From the NCBI RefSeq assembly GCF_011759585.1, contig NZ_JAAOYV010000001.1, positions 1,488,001-1,552,000 on the forward strand: a stretch of DNA of 64,000 bases, written 5' to 3'. Below the pieces are notes generated by a model, which saw only the letters and a list, made by a program, of their open reading frames with translations, did no database searches and was not told the DNA's origin. Made by a program: the position numbers and the translations under genes. This stretch comes from Frigoribacterium endophyticum. GTDB lineage: Bacteria; Actinomycetota; Actinomycetes; Actinomycetales; Microbacteriaceae. Numbering within the stretch: the first letter of the stretch is position 1; every line of letters begins with the position of its first letter. This document shows positions 26,241 to 35,665 of the stretch, piece after piece.

Positions 26241-27488
26241 GTGCTCCACCATGCCTCCCCCACCTCCCTCGCCGGCGTCGACGTCTGGGACGGCCACGGC
26301 GCGCTCGGCCCGAGCACCGTCAGCTGGGGCCCCGCGCGGCCCGGCGTCGAGACGGACGCTGTGGTCACCGCGGTGGAGCCCGCCGAGCCGTCGGCCCGCT
26401 TCGAGGGGCTGTCGCTCGTGCCCGGTCTCGTCGACACCCACGTCCACCTGATCGGGAACGCGGGAGGCGCCTCCTCGGGGTTCCTGACCTGGCCGCTCGT
26501 CACGCCCCCCACCGAGCAGGTGCTGCACGGCCTGGCCCACGCCCGGCGTGCCCTGGCCGGCGGGGTCACCACCCTGCGCGACCTGTCGGCCGACGAGGTG
26601 CAGTTCTCGCTGGCGCGCGCCGTGGAGGCGGGGCTCGTCGAGGCGCCGCGGATCCTCGCGCACGGCATGGTGAGCATGACGGGAGGGCACGGCGACATGT
26701 TCGTGCCCCCGGGCGTCGACCCGCGCCTCCGGAAGCCCACCGCCGACGGCGTCGACGCCTGCCGCGCCCTGGTGCGGACGCACGCGCGCGCGGGGGCGAC
26801 GGGCATCAAGATCGCGACGAGCGGCGGGCTGCTCTCCGAGGGCGACGCCCCCTCCTGGCGCAACCACACGAGCGCCGAGATCGACGCGATCGTCGACGAG
26901 GCGCACGCGCTCGGCCTGCTCGTCGCGGCCCACGCCCACACCGCCGAGGGCATCCGCGTGGCCCTCCGCGCGGGCGTCGACTCGATCGAGCACGCCACGC
27001 AGCTCGACGGCGACCTCGCCCGGCAGGTCGTGGCGGCCGGGCTGCCCGTCGCCCCCACGCTGCTGATCAACGACGCCATCGCCGAGGGCTCGGTGCCCGT
27101 CTCGGCCGAGCAGCGCGAGACGGCGGCCGCGCTCGTCGCGACCCGCGACCCCGCGTTCCGCGCCGCCGCCCAGGCCGGCGTCGACTTCGTGCTCGGCACC
27201 GACGCCAACGGGTTCCACGTCGCGTTCGGCGACCAGATGCGCGAGCTGCGGCGGATGGGCGACGTCTTCGGCTGGTCGCCCGAGCGGGTGCTCCGGGCGG
27301 GCACGTCGCGCGCGGCGGCGGCGATCGGCCGGTCGACGCAGCTCGGCCGCGTGGCCGTCGGGGCCGCCGCCGACTTCGTGCTGCTGCGCGGGCGCCCGTG
27401 GGAGGACGCGGCCGCGCTCGACCGTGACGCGATCGTCGCGGTCGTGGCCCGCGGGCGGGTGGTCGCGGGGGCGCTGCCCGCGGCCTGA
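26241..27488 (+). CDS. Amidohydrolase (imidazolonepropionase/prolidase-like)
   Basis: 415 residues: metal motif VDTHVHL, candidate carbamylated lysine in GIKIATSGG, AHAHT, SIEHAT, and final Asp in GTDAN. These are the marks of binuclear amidohydrolases of the imidazolonepropionase-like and Xaa-Pro dipeptidase-like group, which cut cyclic or peptide amide bonds. It is the fifth gene of the importer operon and thus a likely intracellular enzyme acting on the imported substrate. The GTG start has a weak GAGGA site. Confidence 0.87.
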   Translation: MLHHASPTSLAGVDVWDGHGALGPSTVSWGPARPGVETDAVVTAVEPAEPSARFEGLSLVPGLVDTHVHLIGNAGGASSGFLTWPLVTPPTEQVLHGLAHARRALAGGVTTLRDLSADEVQFSLARAVEAGLVEAPRILAHGMVSMTGGHGDMFVPPGVDPRLRKPTADGVDACRALVRTHARAGATGIKIATSGGLLSEGDAPSWRNHTSAEIDAIVDEAHALGLLVAAHAHTAEGIRVALRAGVDSIEHATQLDGDLARQVVAAGLPVAPTLLINDAIAEGSVPVSAEQRETAAALVATRDPAFRAAAQAGVDFVLGTDANGFHVAFGDQMRELRRMGDVFGWSPERVLRAGTSRAAAAIGRSTQLGRVAVGAAADFVLLRGRPWEDAAALDRDAIVAVVARGRVVAGALPAA

Positions 27489-27563
27489 GGACGGTGCTGC
27501 CCGCGGCGCGAGGACGGCGCGGCCCGCCAGCGCCGCCCGACCAGGCCCCGTCCGGCCCTGACC

Positions 27564-28430
27564 TCAGCCCTTCCGCTGCGCCCGGTACCCCACCGGCGTC
27601 GACCCGTGCACCGCCTTGAACTGGCGCGAGAAGTAGAAGGGGTCGACGTAGCCCACCCGCTCCGCCACGAGCCCGACCGGCAGGTCGGTGGTGTCGAGCA
27701 GCTCCCGGGCCCGCGCCATGCGCAGCTGCGTCTGGTACCGCAGCGGGGTCGACCCGGTCTCCGCCTTGAAGCGCGCCGCGAAGTGCGACGGGCTGAGCCG
27801 GGCGAGGGCCGCGAGCTCCTCGACCGAGACGCGGTCGGTGACGTGCTTGCGCAGGTAGTCCTGCGCCTGCTCGACCGCCGACTCCCGCGGGCTGCCGACC
27901 CGCCGCTCCGAGCAGAGCAGGGCCATGAGGTGCCACGCGGCGCCCGACGCGGCGAGCACGCTGGCGAAGGTCTGGTCGCGCTCCATCGCCTGCACGACCT
28001 CCTCGATCAGCGCGACGACGCGGTAGACGTCGGTGAGCTGCCGCACCGGCGCCGACGCGGTCAGGCCGGCGACGCGGAGGAACTCGGCGAGGTCGCGCCC
28101 GTCGAGGTGCAGCCACCAGAGCGTCCAGGGCGCCGCGTCGTCCGAGCCGTACTCGTGCGCCGTCTCGGGCGGCACGACGACGACCTGCCCGGCGCTGACG
28201 ACGTGCCGCACGCCGCCGACCTCGCACCAGCCGCCGCCGCGCACGCAGACGAGCACGACGCTCTGCGGCACCCCGGCGGGGCGGGCCATGCCGTGCGCCC
28301 GGGCCTCGGGGAAGTACCCCGCGTCGGTCACGACCAGGTGCGACGTGCCCGGCTGCGTGAGGGCGGTGCGCACCGCCTGGCGGGGCATGACGAGCAGCCG
28401 CTGCCCGGGGAAGCCGTCCTCGATGGTCAT
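27564..28430 (-). CDS. AraC-family transcriptional regulator
   Basis: 288 residues: a cupin-like effector domain (VVLVCVRGGGWCEVGG, VVVPPETAHEYGSD) followed by the double helix-turn-helix (SVEELAALARLSPSHFAARFKAETG and VAERVGYVDPFYFSRQFK). The ATG is 92 bases from the divergent DUF5107 gene, so it probably activates the sugar operon in response to its substrate. Confidence 0.93.
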   Translation of the reverse strand: MTIEDGFPGQRLLVMPRQAVRTALTQPGTSHLVVTDAGYFPEARAHGMARPAGVPQSVVLVCVRGGGWCEVGGVRHVVSAGQVVVVPPETAHEYGSDDAAPWTLWWLHLDGRDLAEFLRVAGLTASAPVRQLTDVYRVVALIEEVVQAMERDQTFASVLAASGAAWHLMALLCSERRVGSPRESAVEQAQDYLRKHVTDRVSVEELAALARLSPSHFAARFKAETGSTPLRYQTQLRMARARELLDTTDLPVGLVAERVGYVDPFYFSRQFKAVHGSTPVGYRAQRKG

Positions 28431-28510
28431 GGGTCGATGATGGCGGGCGATCGTCGTTTCGTCCAGGGACGCCGGTGGATCGGGCGTTCCGGAGGCGCGG
28501 GTCGGCTCCG

Positions 28511-28516
28511 TACGCT
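28511..28516 (+). promoter_or_regulatory. -10 box of leaderless DUF5107 operon
   Basis: TACGCT six bases before the ATG at 28523; the 92-base gap to the AraC gene would hold its binding sites. Confidence 0.55.
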
Positions 28517-28522
28517 GGCCCC

Positions 28523-31500
28523 ATGCTCACCGCCGAGTCGAGGTTGACTCTTCCCCCCGTGCCCGCTGACCAGGCCTCGGCAGGCGTCGCCGCCTGGTCG
28601 GAACCCCTCGTCGTCGACACCTACCTGCCGGGCGAGCCCGACAGGTACCCGGCCTTCCTCGACTCCCGGGTCTACCAAGGATCGTCCGGGCGGGTCTTCC
28701 CGCTGCCGTTCCACGAGCGCATCGAGGCCGAGAAGCGGCCCCACGCGTGGGACGCCGTGCACCTCGAGAACGAGTGGCTGCGCCTCGTCGTCCTGCCGCA
28801 GCTCGGCGGCCGCATCCACGTGGCCTACGACAAGACGGCCGACTACGACATCTTCTACCGCAACAACGTCGTCAAGCCCGCGCTCGTCGGCCTCGCCGGG
28901 CCCTGGATCTCCGGCGGCGTCGAGTTCAACTGGCCCCAGCACCACCGCCCCGCGACGTTCCTCCCCACCGACGTGTCGATCGAGCGCGAGGCCGACGGGG
29001 CCGTCACCGTGTGGTGCTCCGACCACGACCCCTTCGCGCGGATGAAGGGCATGCACGGCATCCGCCTGCGGCCCGGCTCTTCCCTGATCGAGGCCCGCGT
29101 GCGGCTCTTCAACCGCAGCGACGAGACGCAGACCTTCCTCTGGTGGGCGAACGTCGCCGCCGCGGTCAACGACGACTACCAGTCGTTCTTCCCGACCGAC
29201 GTCCGGCACGTGGCCGACCACGCGAAGCGCGCCGTCGTCGACTTCCCCCGGGTCGCCGGCGAGTACTACGGCGTCGACTACCCCGCGCGCGTCGACGCCG
29301 ACCACCCCGACGGCGACCGGCTCGACTGGTACCGCAACATCCCGGTGCCGACCTCGTACATGGTCACGCACACCGACGACGACTTCTTCGGCGGCTACGA
29401 CCACGGCCGTCGGGCGGGCTTCGTCCACTGGGCCGACCGGGCGATCTCCCCCGGCAAGAAGCAGTGGACGTGGGGCGACGCTCCCTTCGGCTGGGCCTGG
29501 GACGACAACCTCACCGACGGCGACGGCCCCTACGTCGAGCTCATGGCCGGCGTGTACACCGACAACCAGCCCGACTTCTCCTTCCTCACGCCCGGCGAGA
29601 CGAAGACCTTCAGCCAGTTCTGGTACCCGATCACCGAGATCGGCCCGGCTCATCAGGCGACGCGCGACGCCGCGCTGCGTGTCGACCTGCCCGAGGAGGG
29701 GCCCGCGGTGCTCCGCGTCGGCCTCGCCGTGACGCACGCCCACCCCGCCGTCGACGTCGTCGTCCGGGCCCGCGACGGCCGGGTGCTCGACCAGCACCGC
29801 GTCGCCGTCGCGCCCGGCTCGCCCGCGGTGCTCGACCGCCCGCTGCCCGAGGGCACGGTGCTCGACGACGTCCTGGTGGAGGCGCGGGCCGAGGGGCGCG
29901 TGCTCGTCGCGGTCGACGGCCGCAGCGTGGCCGCCCAGCTCGACGCCGAGGCCGGCGCGGACGGCACCGGCGGCCCCGACGGCACCGGCACCGTCGACGC
30001 CCCGGCCGCCGCGGTCGCTCCGCCGGCCCCCGCCGACGTCGCCACCGTCGACGAGCTCTTCCTCGTCGGCCAGTACCTGCAGCAGTACCGCCACGCGACC
30101 CGGTCGCCCGAGCCGTACTGGCGGGAGGCGCTCCGTCGCGATCCCGGAGACGTGCGGGTCAACGTCGCGCTGGCGACGCTCCTGCACGACTCCGCCCGCT
30201 GGGGCGAGGCGCTCGACCTGCTGCGCACGGCCGTGACGCGCCAGCTGGCCTGGGCACCGAACCCCGCCGACGGCGAGCCGCTCTACCGGCTCGGCCTCGC
30301 CCTCACCCGTCTCGGCCGCGGGGCGGAGGCGCAGGAGGCGCTGGCGAAGTCCGCCTGGAACGCCGCCTGGGCCGGGCCCGCCTCGCTGGCCCGCGCGCGC
30401 CTCCTCGGCCGCTCCGACCCCGCCGCCGCGGAGCAGCTGCTCCGCGCGGTGCTGCGCCGCGACGCCGACAACCTGCAGGCCCGCGACCTCCTCGTCCTGA
30501 CCCTCCGCGACCTCGACCGACGCGAGGAGGCCGACGACCTGCTGCACGAGACGCTGGCCCTCGACCCGCTCGACCAGTGGGCCCGGCACCTCGCCGGCCG
30601 GGTCCTCTCCGACGACTCCCCCACCCTGCTCGACGTCGCCCTCGAGTACGGCTCGGCGGGGTACCTCGACGAGGCCCTCTCGGTGCTCGACCTCGCCCAG
30701 GCGCAGCTCCCCCGCGCCGCGCAGGGTCAGGTGAACGTGGGCCCCCTGCTCGGCTACCATCGCGCCTCCCTGCTGGCCCGGGCCGGCCGCACGGCCGAGG
30801 CCCGCCGCGCCCTCGTCTCGCTGCACGCCGTCGACGCCACCCGCTGCCTGCCCTCGCGGCTCGACGACGTCACCGTGCTGCTCGAGGCCGTGCAGGTGGT
30901 GCCGGCCGACGGCCTCGCCTGGTCGCTGCTCGGCAGCTGGTACTACGCCCACGGCCGCGGCGCCGACGCCGCCGACGCGTGGCGTCGGGCCCTCCAGGGC
31001 GACCTCGACGACGCCCAGGCCGCGGTCGTCGAGCGCAACCTCGGCGTGGCCGCCTACAACGTCGCCCACGACCCCGAGGCGGCGGCCGAGCACTACGCCG
31101 CGGCCCGCCAGCTCCGGCCCGACGACTCGCGCCTGCTCTTCGAGAGCGACCAGCTCGCCGAGCGCCGTGGGGTGCCCGCGGCCGAGCGACTCGACGCCCT
31201 CGAACGGCAGTCGGCCCTCGTGCTCGAGCGCGACGACCTCAGCGTCGTCCGCGCCCGGCTGCTCACCGCCGTCGGCCGTCACGACGACGCCCTCGCCGCG
31301 GTGCGCGCTCGTCGGTTCCAGCCCTGGGAGGGCGGCGAGGGCCAGGTGCTCGGCGCCTGGGAGGCCGCCTCGCTGGCGGCCGCCCGCGCGGCGCTCGCCG
31401 CGGGCGACGCCGACACGGCGCACGACCACGTCGTCGCCGCGCTCGAGCCCCCGACGACCCTGGGCGAGGCCCGCCACCCCCTGCAGACGACGGCGGAGCT

Positions 31501-31945
31501 CCACCTCGCCCTCGGCGACGCCCTCGCCGCTCGCGGCGACGACGACGCCGCCCGGTGGGCCTGGCGGCAGGCGGCCGACGCCACGGGCGACTTCGCCGGC
31601 ATGGCCGCCCAGGCCTTCACCGAGCGGAGCGCCGCGTCGGTCACCGCCCTGACCAGGCTCGGCGCCGACGACGAGGCGCGGGCCCTGCTCCGCCGGTTCG
31701 ACGCGTTCGTCGACGAGCTGGCCGCCGCCCCGGCCGAGGTCGACTACTTCGCCACCTCGCTGCCCACGATGCTGCTCTTCCAGGACGACCCGCAGCAGGG
31801 GCGCGACGCCGAGGTCACCCGGCTGCGCCACGTGGTCGCCGAGCTGTGGACGGGGCTGGGCCACGAGCCCTCCCCCGTCGACCCCACCACCCCCGACCCG
31901 ACCGCCCCCGCGGTCACGTCCGGCGACGACGCCGGGCGCCCCTAG
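28523..31945 (+). CDS. DUF5107 and TPR-repeat protein of a sugar-use operon
   Basis: 1140 residues without signal peptide. The first 390 residues carry the DUF5107 beta-sandwich (LENEWLRLVVLPQLGGRIHVAYDK, ISGGVEFNWPQHHRP), related to galactose-mutarotase and glycosidase-associated folds. The remaining 600 or so are TPR-like helical repeats (REALRRDPGDVRVNVALATLLHDSARWGEAL and later units). DUF5107-TPR proteins recur beside sugar ABC importers in actinobacteria; a sugar-epimerising or glycan-handling role is inferred, not shown. It is first in the operon and divergent from an AraC regulator. Confidence 0.85.
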   Translation: MLTAESRLTLPPVPADQASAGVAAWSEPLVVDTYLPGEPDRYPAFLDSRVYQGSSGRVFPLPFHERIEAEKRPHAWDAVHLENEWLRLVVLPQLGGRIHVAYDKTADYDIFYRNNVVKPALVGLAGPWISGGVEFNWPQHHRPATFLPTDVSIEREADGAVTVWCSDHDPFARMKGMHGIRLRPGSSLIEARVRLFNRSDETQTFLWWANVAAAVNDDYQSFFPTDVRHVADHAKRAVVDFPRVAGEYYGVDYPARVDADHPDGDRLDWYRNIPVPTSYMVTHTDDDFFGGYDHGRRAGFVHWADRAISPGKKQWTWGDAPFGWAWDDNLTDGDGPYVELMAGVYTDNQPDFSFLTPGETKTFSQFWYPITEIGPAHQATRDAALRVDLPEEGPAVLRVGLAVTHAHPAVDVVVRARDGRVLDQHRVAVAPGSPAVLDRPLPEGTVLDDVLVEARAEGRVLVAVDGRSVAAQLDAEAGADGTGGPDGTGTVDAPAAAVAPPAPADVATVDELFLVGQYLQQYRHATRSPEPYWREALRRDPGDVRVNVALATLLHDSARWGEALDLLRTAVTRQLAWAPNPADGEPLYRLGLALTRLGRGAEAQEALAKSAWNAAWAGPASLARARLLGRSDPAAAEQLLRAVLRRDADNLQARDLLVLTLRDLDRREEADDLLHETLALDPLDQWARHLAGRVLSDDSPTLLDVALEYGSAGYLDEALSVLDLAQAQLPRAAQGQVNVGPLLGYHRASLLARAGRTAEARRALVSLHAVDATRCLPSRLDDVTVLLEAVQVVPADGLAWSLLGSWYYAHGRGADAADAWRRALQGDLDDAQAAVVERNLGVAAYNVAHDPEAAAEHYAAARQLRPDDSRLLFESDQLAERRGVPAAERLDALERQSALVLERDDLSVVRARLLTAVGRHDDALAAVRARRFQPWEGGEGQVLGAWEAASLAAARAALAAGDADTAHDHVVAALEPPTTLGEARHPLQTTAELHLALGDALAARGDDDAARWAWRQAADATGDFAGMAAQAFTERSAASVTALTRLGADDEARALLRRFDAFVDELAAAPAEVDYFATSLPTMLLFQDDPQQGRDAEVTRLRHVVAELWTGLGHEPSPVDPTTPDPTAPAVTSGDDAGRP

Positions 31946-31954
31946 GAAGGAACC

Positions 31955-32977
31955 ATGACCACCATGTCGACACCGATCAGGCCGAGGGCGCGACGCCGCG
32001 TCCTCTCCGCCGCCGCGCTCCTCGCGGCGGCCGCCGCCCTCGCGGGCTGCTCCATCCCCAGCGCCGACGGCGGCGAGGGCGGCGCCGAGCGCATCGGCGC
32101 CCTCTACCTCGACTCGCAGGGCTTCTACGGCGGCGTCAAGAAGGGCGTCCAGGACGCGGCGGACGCCGACTCGAAGAAGGTCGACTTCCTCGAGTCGACC
32201 TCGGCGGGCGACGTCTCGAAAGAGAGCTCGTTCATGAACACGCTCACCTCCTCCGGCGTCAGCGCGATCATCATGTCGGCGGTCTCGACCGACGGCAGCG
32301 TGCCCGCGGTGCGCCAGGCCAGCGAGGCCGGGATCCCGGTCATCTGCTACAACACCTGCGTCAGCGACGACGCCGTCGACCAGTACGTCACGGCCTGGGT
32401 GCTGGGCGACCCGCTGAAGTTCGGCGGCGACCTCGGCACGCAGGCGGCGGCGTACTTCACCGAGGCCGGCATCACGGCCCCGAAGATGGGCGTCATCAAC
32501 TGCGAGCAGTACGAGGTCTGCCAGCAGCGCTTCAGGGGCTTCTCCGAGGCCCTGACCGCAGCGCTGCCCGGCACGGTCTTCGTCGCGAACCAGGAGGGCG
32601 CCGAGGTCGACCAGGCGGTCTCGACCGCCGAGCAGATGCTCAGCGCGAACCCCGACCTCGACGGGCTCTACGGCGAGGCCGGCGGCGCGACGGTCGGGGC
32701 CTACAAGGCCGTCCAGACCCGCGGCCTCACCGGCCAGGTCGCCGTCTTCGGCTCCGACATGACGTCCGACATCGCGGCCGAGCTCGCCGACGGCTCCGTG
32801 CTCAAGGCCGTCGTCGACATCAGCGGCATCGAGGCGGGCAAGCTCGCCTTCGCCGCCGCGCAGGACGCCATCGACGGGAAGACCCCCGACGAGAAGGTCG
32901 TCGCGGCGCCGATCGACCTCTACCTGCCCGCCGACGCGGCCGGGTGGACCGAGACCCACCCCGACGGTCTCCCGTGA
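31955..32977 (+). CDS. Sugar ABC transporter substrate-binding lipoprotein (RbsB-like)
   Basis: 340 residues: twin-Arg-like start and lipoprotein signal ending LAGCS, then a type I periplasmic-binding fold (GALYLDSQGFYGGVKKGVQDAAD, SAVSTDGSVPAVRQASEAGIPVICYN). AGGAAGG precedes the ATG, ten bases after the DUF5107 stop. It should bind a monosaccharide outside the membrane. A strong hairpin follows, probably limiting read-through so that binding protein exceeds transporter. Confidence 0.9.
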   Translation: MTTMSTPIRPRARRRVLSAAALLAAAAALAGCSIPSADGGEGGAERIGALYLDSQGFYGGVKKGVQDAADADSKKVDFLESTSAGDVSKESSFMNTLTSSGVSAIIMSAVSTDGSVPAVRQASEAGIPVICYNTCVSDDAVDQYVTAWVLGDPLKFGGDLGTQAAAYFTEAGITAPKMGVINCEQYEVCQQRFRGFSEALTAALPGTVFVANQEGAEVDQAVSTAEQMLSANPDLDGLYGEAGGATVGAYKAVQTRGLTGQVAVFGSDMTSDIAAELADGSVLKAVVDISGIEAGKLAFAAAQDAIDGKTPDEKVVAAPIDLYLPADAAGWTETHPDGLP

Positions 32978-32982
32978 TCGGC

Positions 32983-33014
32983 ACGGTGAGCCCGGCCCCC
33001 GCCGGGCTCACCGT
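32983..33014 (+). terminator. Intra-operon attenuator/stabilising hairpin
   Basis: A perfect 14-base-pair stem (ACGGTGAGCCCGGC and complement) with a CCCC loop lies between the binding-protein and ATPase genes. Such placement usually gives a high binding-protein to transporter ratio. Confidence 0.7.
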
Positions 33015-33056
33015 CGCCCCTCTCATCCACCACCACCCGATCCCCGGAGGATCCCC

Positions 33057-34601
33057 TTGTCAGAGTCGACAGCCGACACCCCGATCGCGCCGCTCGATCC
33101 CGCCCGCGACCGCGGCGCCCCCATCGCCGAGGCCCGCGGCGTCAGCCAGGTCTACCCCGGCGTCACCGCCCTCGACGGGGTCGACTTCACCGTCCACGCC
33201 GGCGAGGTCCGCGCCCTGCTCGGCCAGAACGGCGCCGGCAAGTCGACGCTGATCCGCCTGCTCAGCGGCGTCGAGACCCCCAGCGCCGGTGAGGTCCTGC
33301 TCGGCGGGCAGCCGCTCGGCAACGGCGGCGTCACCGCCGCCTCCGCCGCGGGCGTCGCCACGTGCTACCAGGAGCTCAGCCTCGTGCCCGGCGTCACCGT
33401 CGCCGAGAACCTCGCCATGGGCCGCTGGCCCCGCGGCCGGTTCGGCATCGACACCCGCGCGATGGTCGAGCGGGCCCGCGCGACCTTCGAGCGCCTCGGG
33501 GCCGACATCGACGTGCACGCCGAGGTCGCCGGGCTCACGCTCGCCCAGCAGCAGATCGTCGAGATCGGCCGTGCCCTGCAGGACGACCCGCGCCTGCTCA
33601 TCCTCGACGAGCCGACGAGCGCGCTCGCGGCGGCGGAGGTCGACCTCGTGCTCGACACCGTCAAGCGGCTCGCCGCCCAGGGCGTCGCGGTGCTCTACGT
33701 CAGCCACCGGATGGACGAGATCCGTCAGATCGCCGACACCGCGACCGTGATGCGCAACGGCAAGGTCGTCGAGACCGTCTCCATCGCGGGCAGCGACACC
33801 GCCCACATCATCGAGCTGATGATCGGCGCCGACCCCGAGCAGCGGGCCGTCGCCACGCGACCCGTCACCTCGGGCGAGGTGCTCCTCCGCGTCGACGACC
33901 TCGACGTGGCCCCGAAGCTCCGGGGCGTCAGCTTCGAGGGCCGGGCCGGCGAGGTGCTCGGCATCGCGGGGCTCCTCGGCTCCGGGCGCACCGAGCTGCT
34001 GCAGGCGATCGCGGGCTTCCGGCCGGCGACGGGCGGCACCGTCTCGATCGCGGGCTCCGTCGTCGACCGGCCGACCGCCTCCCGCATGCTGGCCCTCGGG
34101 GTCGGCATGACCCCGGAGGACCGCAAGGGCCGCGGCGTCGTGCCCGGCCTCGGCATCGACGAGAACATCGTCATGAGCGACTTCGGCCGGGTCACCCGGG
34201 GAGGCGCGCTGTCGGCCGGTGCGATCGCCACCGCCACGAAGGCGCTCGCCGACCGGCTCAGCATCAAGGCGCACGACCTCTCGCGCCCGATCAGCACCCT
34301 CAGCGGCGGCAACCAGCAGAAGGCGGTCATCGCCCGCTGGCTGCACGCCGACAGCCGGGTGCTCCTCCTCGACGAGCCCACCCGCGGCGTCGACGTCGAG
34401 GCGAAGGCGCAGATCTACGAGATCATGCGCGCCGTCGCCGACACCGGCAAGCTCGTCGTCTTCGTCTCGAGCGAGATCGAGGAGCTGCCCCTGGCCTGCG
34501 ACCGCGTGCTCGTCCTCCGAGACGGCGGCCTCCGCGAGGAGTACCGCGCCCCCGACATCTCCCTGCCCGTGCTGCTCCAGGCCTCCATGGTCTCGAGCTG
34601 A
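33057..34601 (+). CDS. Sugar ABC transporter ATP-binding protein (RbsA-like)
   Basis: 514 residues with two ABC modules: Walker A GQNGAGKST and LILDEPTSAL in the first; GLLGSGRTE, LSGGNQQKAVIARWL and LLLDEPTRG in the second. This matches the ribose/xylose-type CUT2 ATPases. The TTG start (SESTADTP) is set by GGAGG seven bases upstream. Confidence 0.93.
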   Translation: MSESTADTPIAPLDPARDRGAPIAEARGVSQVYPGVTALDGVDFTVHAGEVRALLGQNGAGKSTLIRLLSGVETPSAGEVLLGGQPLGNGGVTAASAAGVATCYQELSLVPGVTVAENLAMGRWPRGRFGIDTRAMVERARATFERLGADIDVHAEVAGLTLAQQQIVEIGRALQDDPRLLILDEPTSALAAAEVDLVLDTVKRLAAQGVAVLYVSHRMDEIRQIADTATVMRNGKVVETVSIAGSDTAHIIELMIGADPEQRAVATRPVTSGEVLLRVDDLDVAPKLRGVSFEGRAGEVLGIAGLLGSGRTELLQAIAGFRPATGGTVSIAGSVVDRPTASRMLALGVGMTPEDRKGRGVVPGLGIDENIVMSDFGRVTRGGALSAGAIATATKALADRLSIKAHDLSRPISTLSGGNQQKAVIARWLHADSRVLLLDEPTRGVDVEAKAQIYEIMRAVADTGKLVVFVSSEIEELPLACDRVLVLRDGGLREEYRAPDISLPVLLQASMVSS

Positions 34602-34615
34602 AGAAGGACGACCCG

Positions 34616-35662
34616 ATGACCTCCACGCTCGACCCCACCACCACCTCGGCCACGCCCGGCGATCGCCCCCGCGGCGGCGCCGTCGGCCGCGTCCGCGACG
34701 CGTTCCGTCGCAACACGACCCTCGTCAACATCGTCGGCCTGCTGGTCGCGATCGTCGCGCTGTACCTCTACCTGATGTTCAACGCGGTGGGCTTCTTCAC
34801 CGTCGCCAACCAGAGCGGGCTGCTCCGCGACGCCGCGCTGATCGGCATCGCCGCGACGGGCATGACCCTCGTGATCATCGCCGGCGAGATCGACGTGAGC
34901 ACCGGCCCGGCCGTCGCCCTGTCGTCGGTCATCGTCGCCGTGGCGATGACGCAGTGGGGGCTGCCCGCGCTGCTCGCCATCCTGATCACCCTCGTGGTCG
35001 GGGCGGGCTGGGGCGCCCTCGCCGGCGTGCTGCGGGCCCGCTTCCTCGTGCCGTCGTTCATCGCGACGCTCGGGCTCTGGAGCGTGCTGCGCGGCCTCGG
35101 CCAGTTCAGCACCGACGCGCTGCCCGTGCCGCTGCCCCTCGACGAGCCGGTCATGCCGTTCCTCACCGGCACCGTGCTCGGCGTGCCGACCCCGGCCGTC
35201 ATCATGATCGTCGCCTTCCTGGTCTTCGCCTTCGTCGCCCGCAAGACGGCCTTCGGCCGCTCGGTCTTCGCCATCGGCGGCAACGCCGCGGCGGCCCGGC
35301 TCGCGGGCATCAAGGTCGCCCGCGTGCGGGTGCTGCTCTTCGCGATCATGGGCATGCTCGGCGCCCTGAGCGGCGTGCTGCTCGCCGCCCGCCTCGGCTC
35401 GGGCAACGCCGGTGCGGCCAACGGCCTCGAGTTCGACGTCATCGCCGCGGTCGTGATCGGCGGCACCGCGATGTCGGGCGGGCGCGGCAGCCTCGTCGGC
35501 ACCTTCCTCGGCGTGATCTTCATCACGCTGATCGGCAACGGGCTCGTGCTGCTCGGCGTCGACTCCTTCCTCCAGAGCGTCGTGCGCGGTGTGATCATCG
35601 TGCTCGCCGTCCTGCTCAACGTCACCCTCTCCCGCAAGCGCGGGTCGATCGAAGAGAGCTAG
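34616..35662 (+). CDS. Sugar ABC transporter permease (RbsC-like)
   Basis: 348 residues, about nine helices, with the CUT2 permease motifs GMTLVIIAGEIDVS and GGTAMSGGRGSLVGTFLG. It follows the ATPase gene by 14 bases with an AAGGA ribosome site. Only one permease gene is present, as in ribose systems, where it works as a homodimer. Confidence 0.93.
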   Translation: MTSTLDPTTTSATPGDRPRGGAVGRVRDAFRRNTTLVNIVGLLVAIVALYLYLMFNAVGFFTVANQSGLLRDAALIGIAATGMTLVIIAGEIDVSTGPAVALSSVIVAVAMTQWGLPALLAILITLVVGAGWGALAGVLRARFLVPSFIATLGLWSVLRGLGQFSTDALPVPLPLDEPVMPFLTGTVLGVPTPAVIMIVAFLVFAFVARKTAFGRSVFAIGGNAAAARLAGIKVARVRVLLFAIMGMLGALSGVLLAARLGSGNAGAANGLEFDVIAAVVIGGTAMSGGRGSLVGTFLGVIFITLIGNGLVLLGVDSFLQSVVRGVIIVLAVLLNVTLSRKRGSIEES

Positions 35663-35665
35663 GCC

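Noticed and set aside
28427-32959. 1510-codon open frame on the minus strand
   Set aside because: Antisense to the DUF5107 and sugar-binding genes, Val/Gly/Arg-rich, no domain; a shadow.
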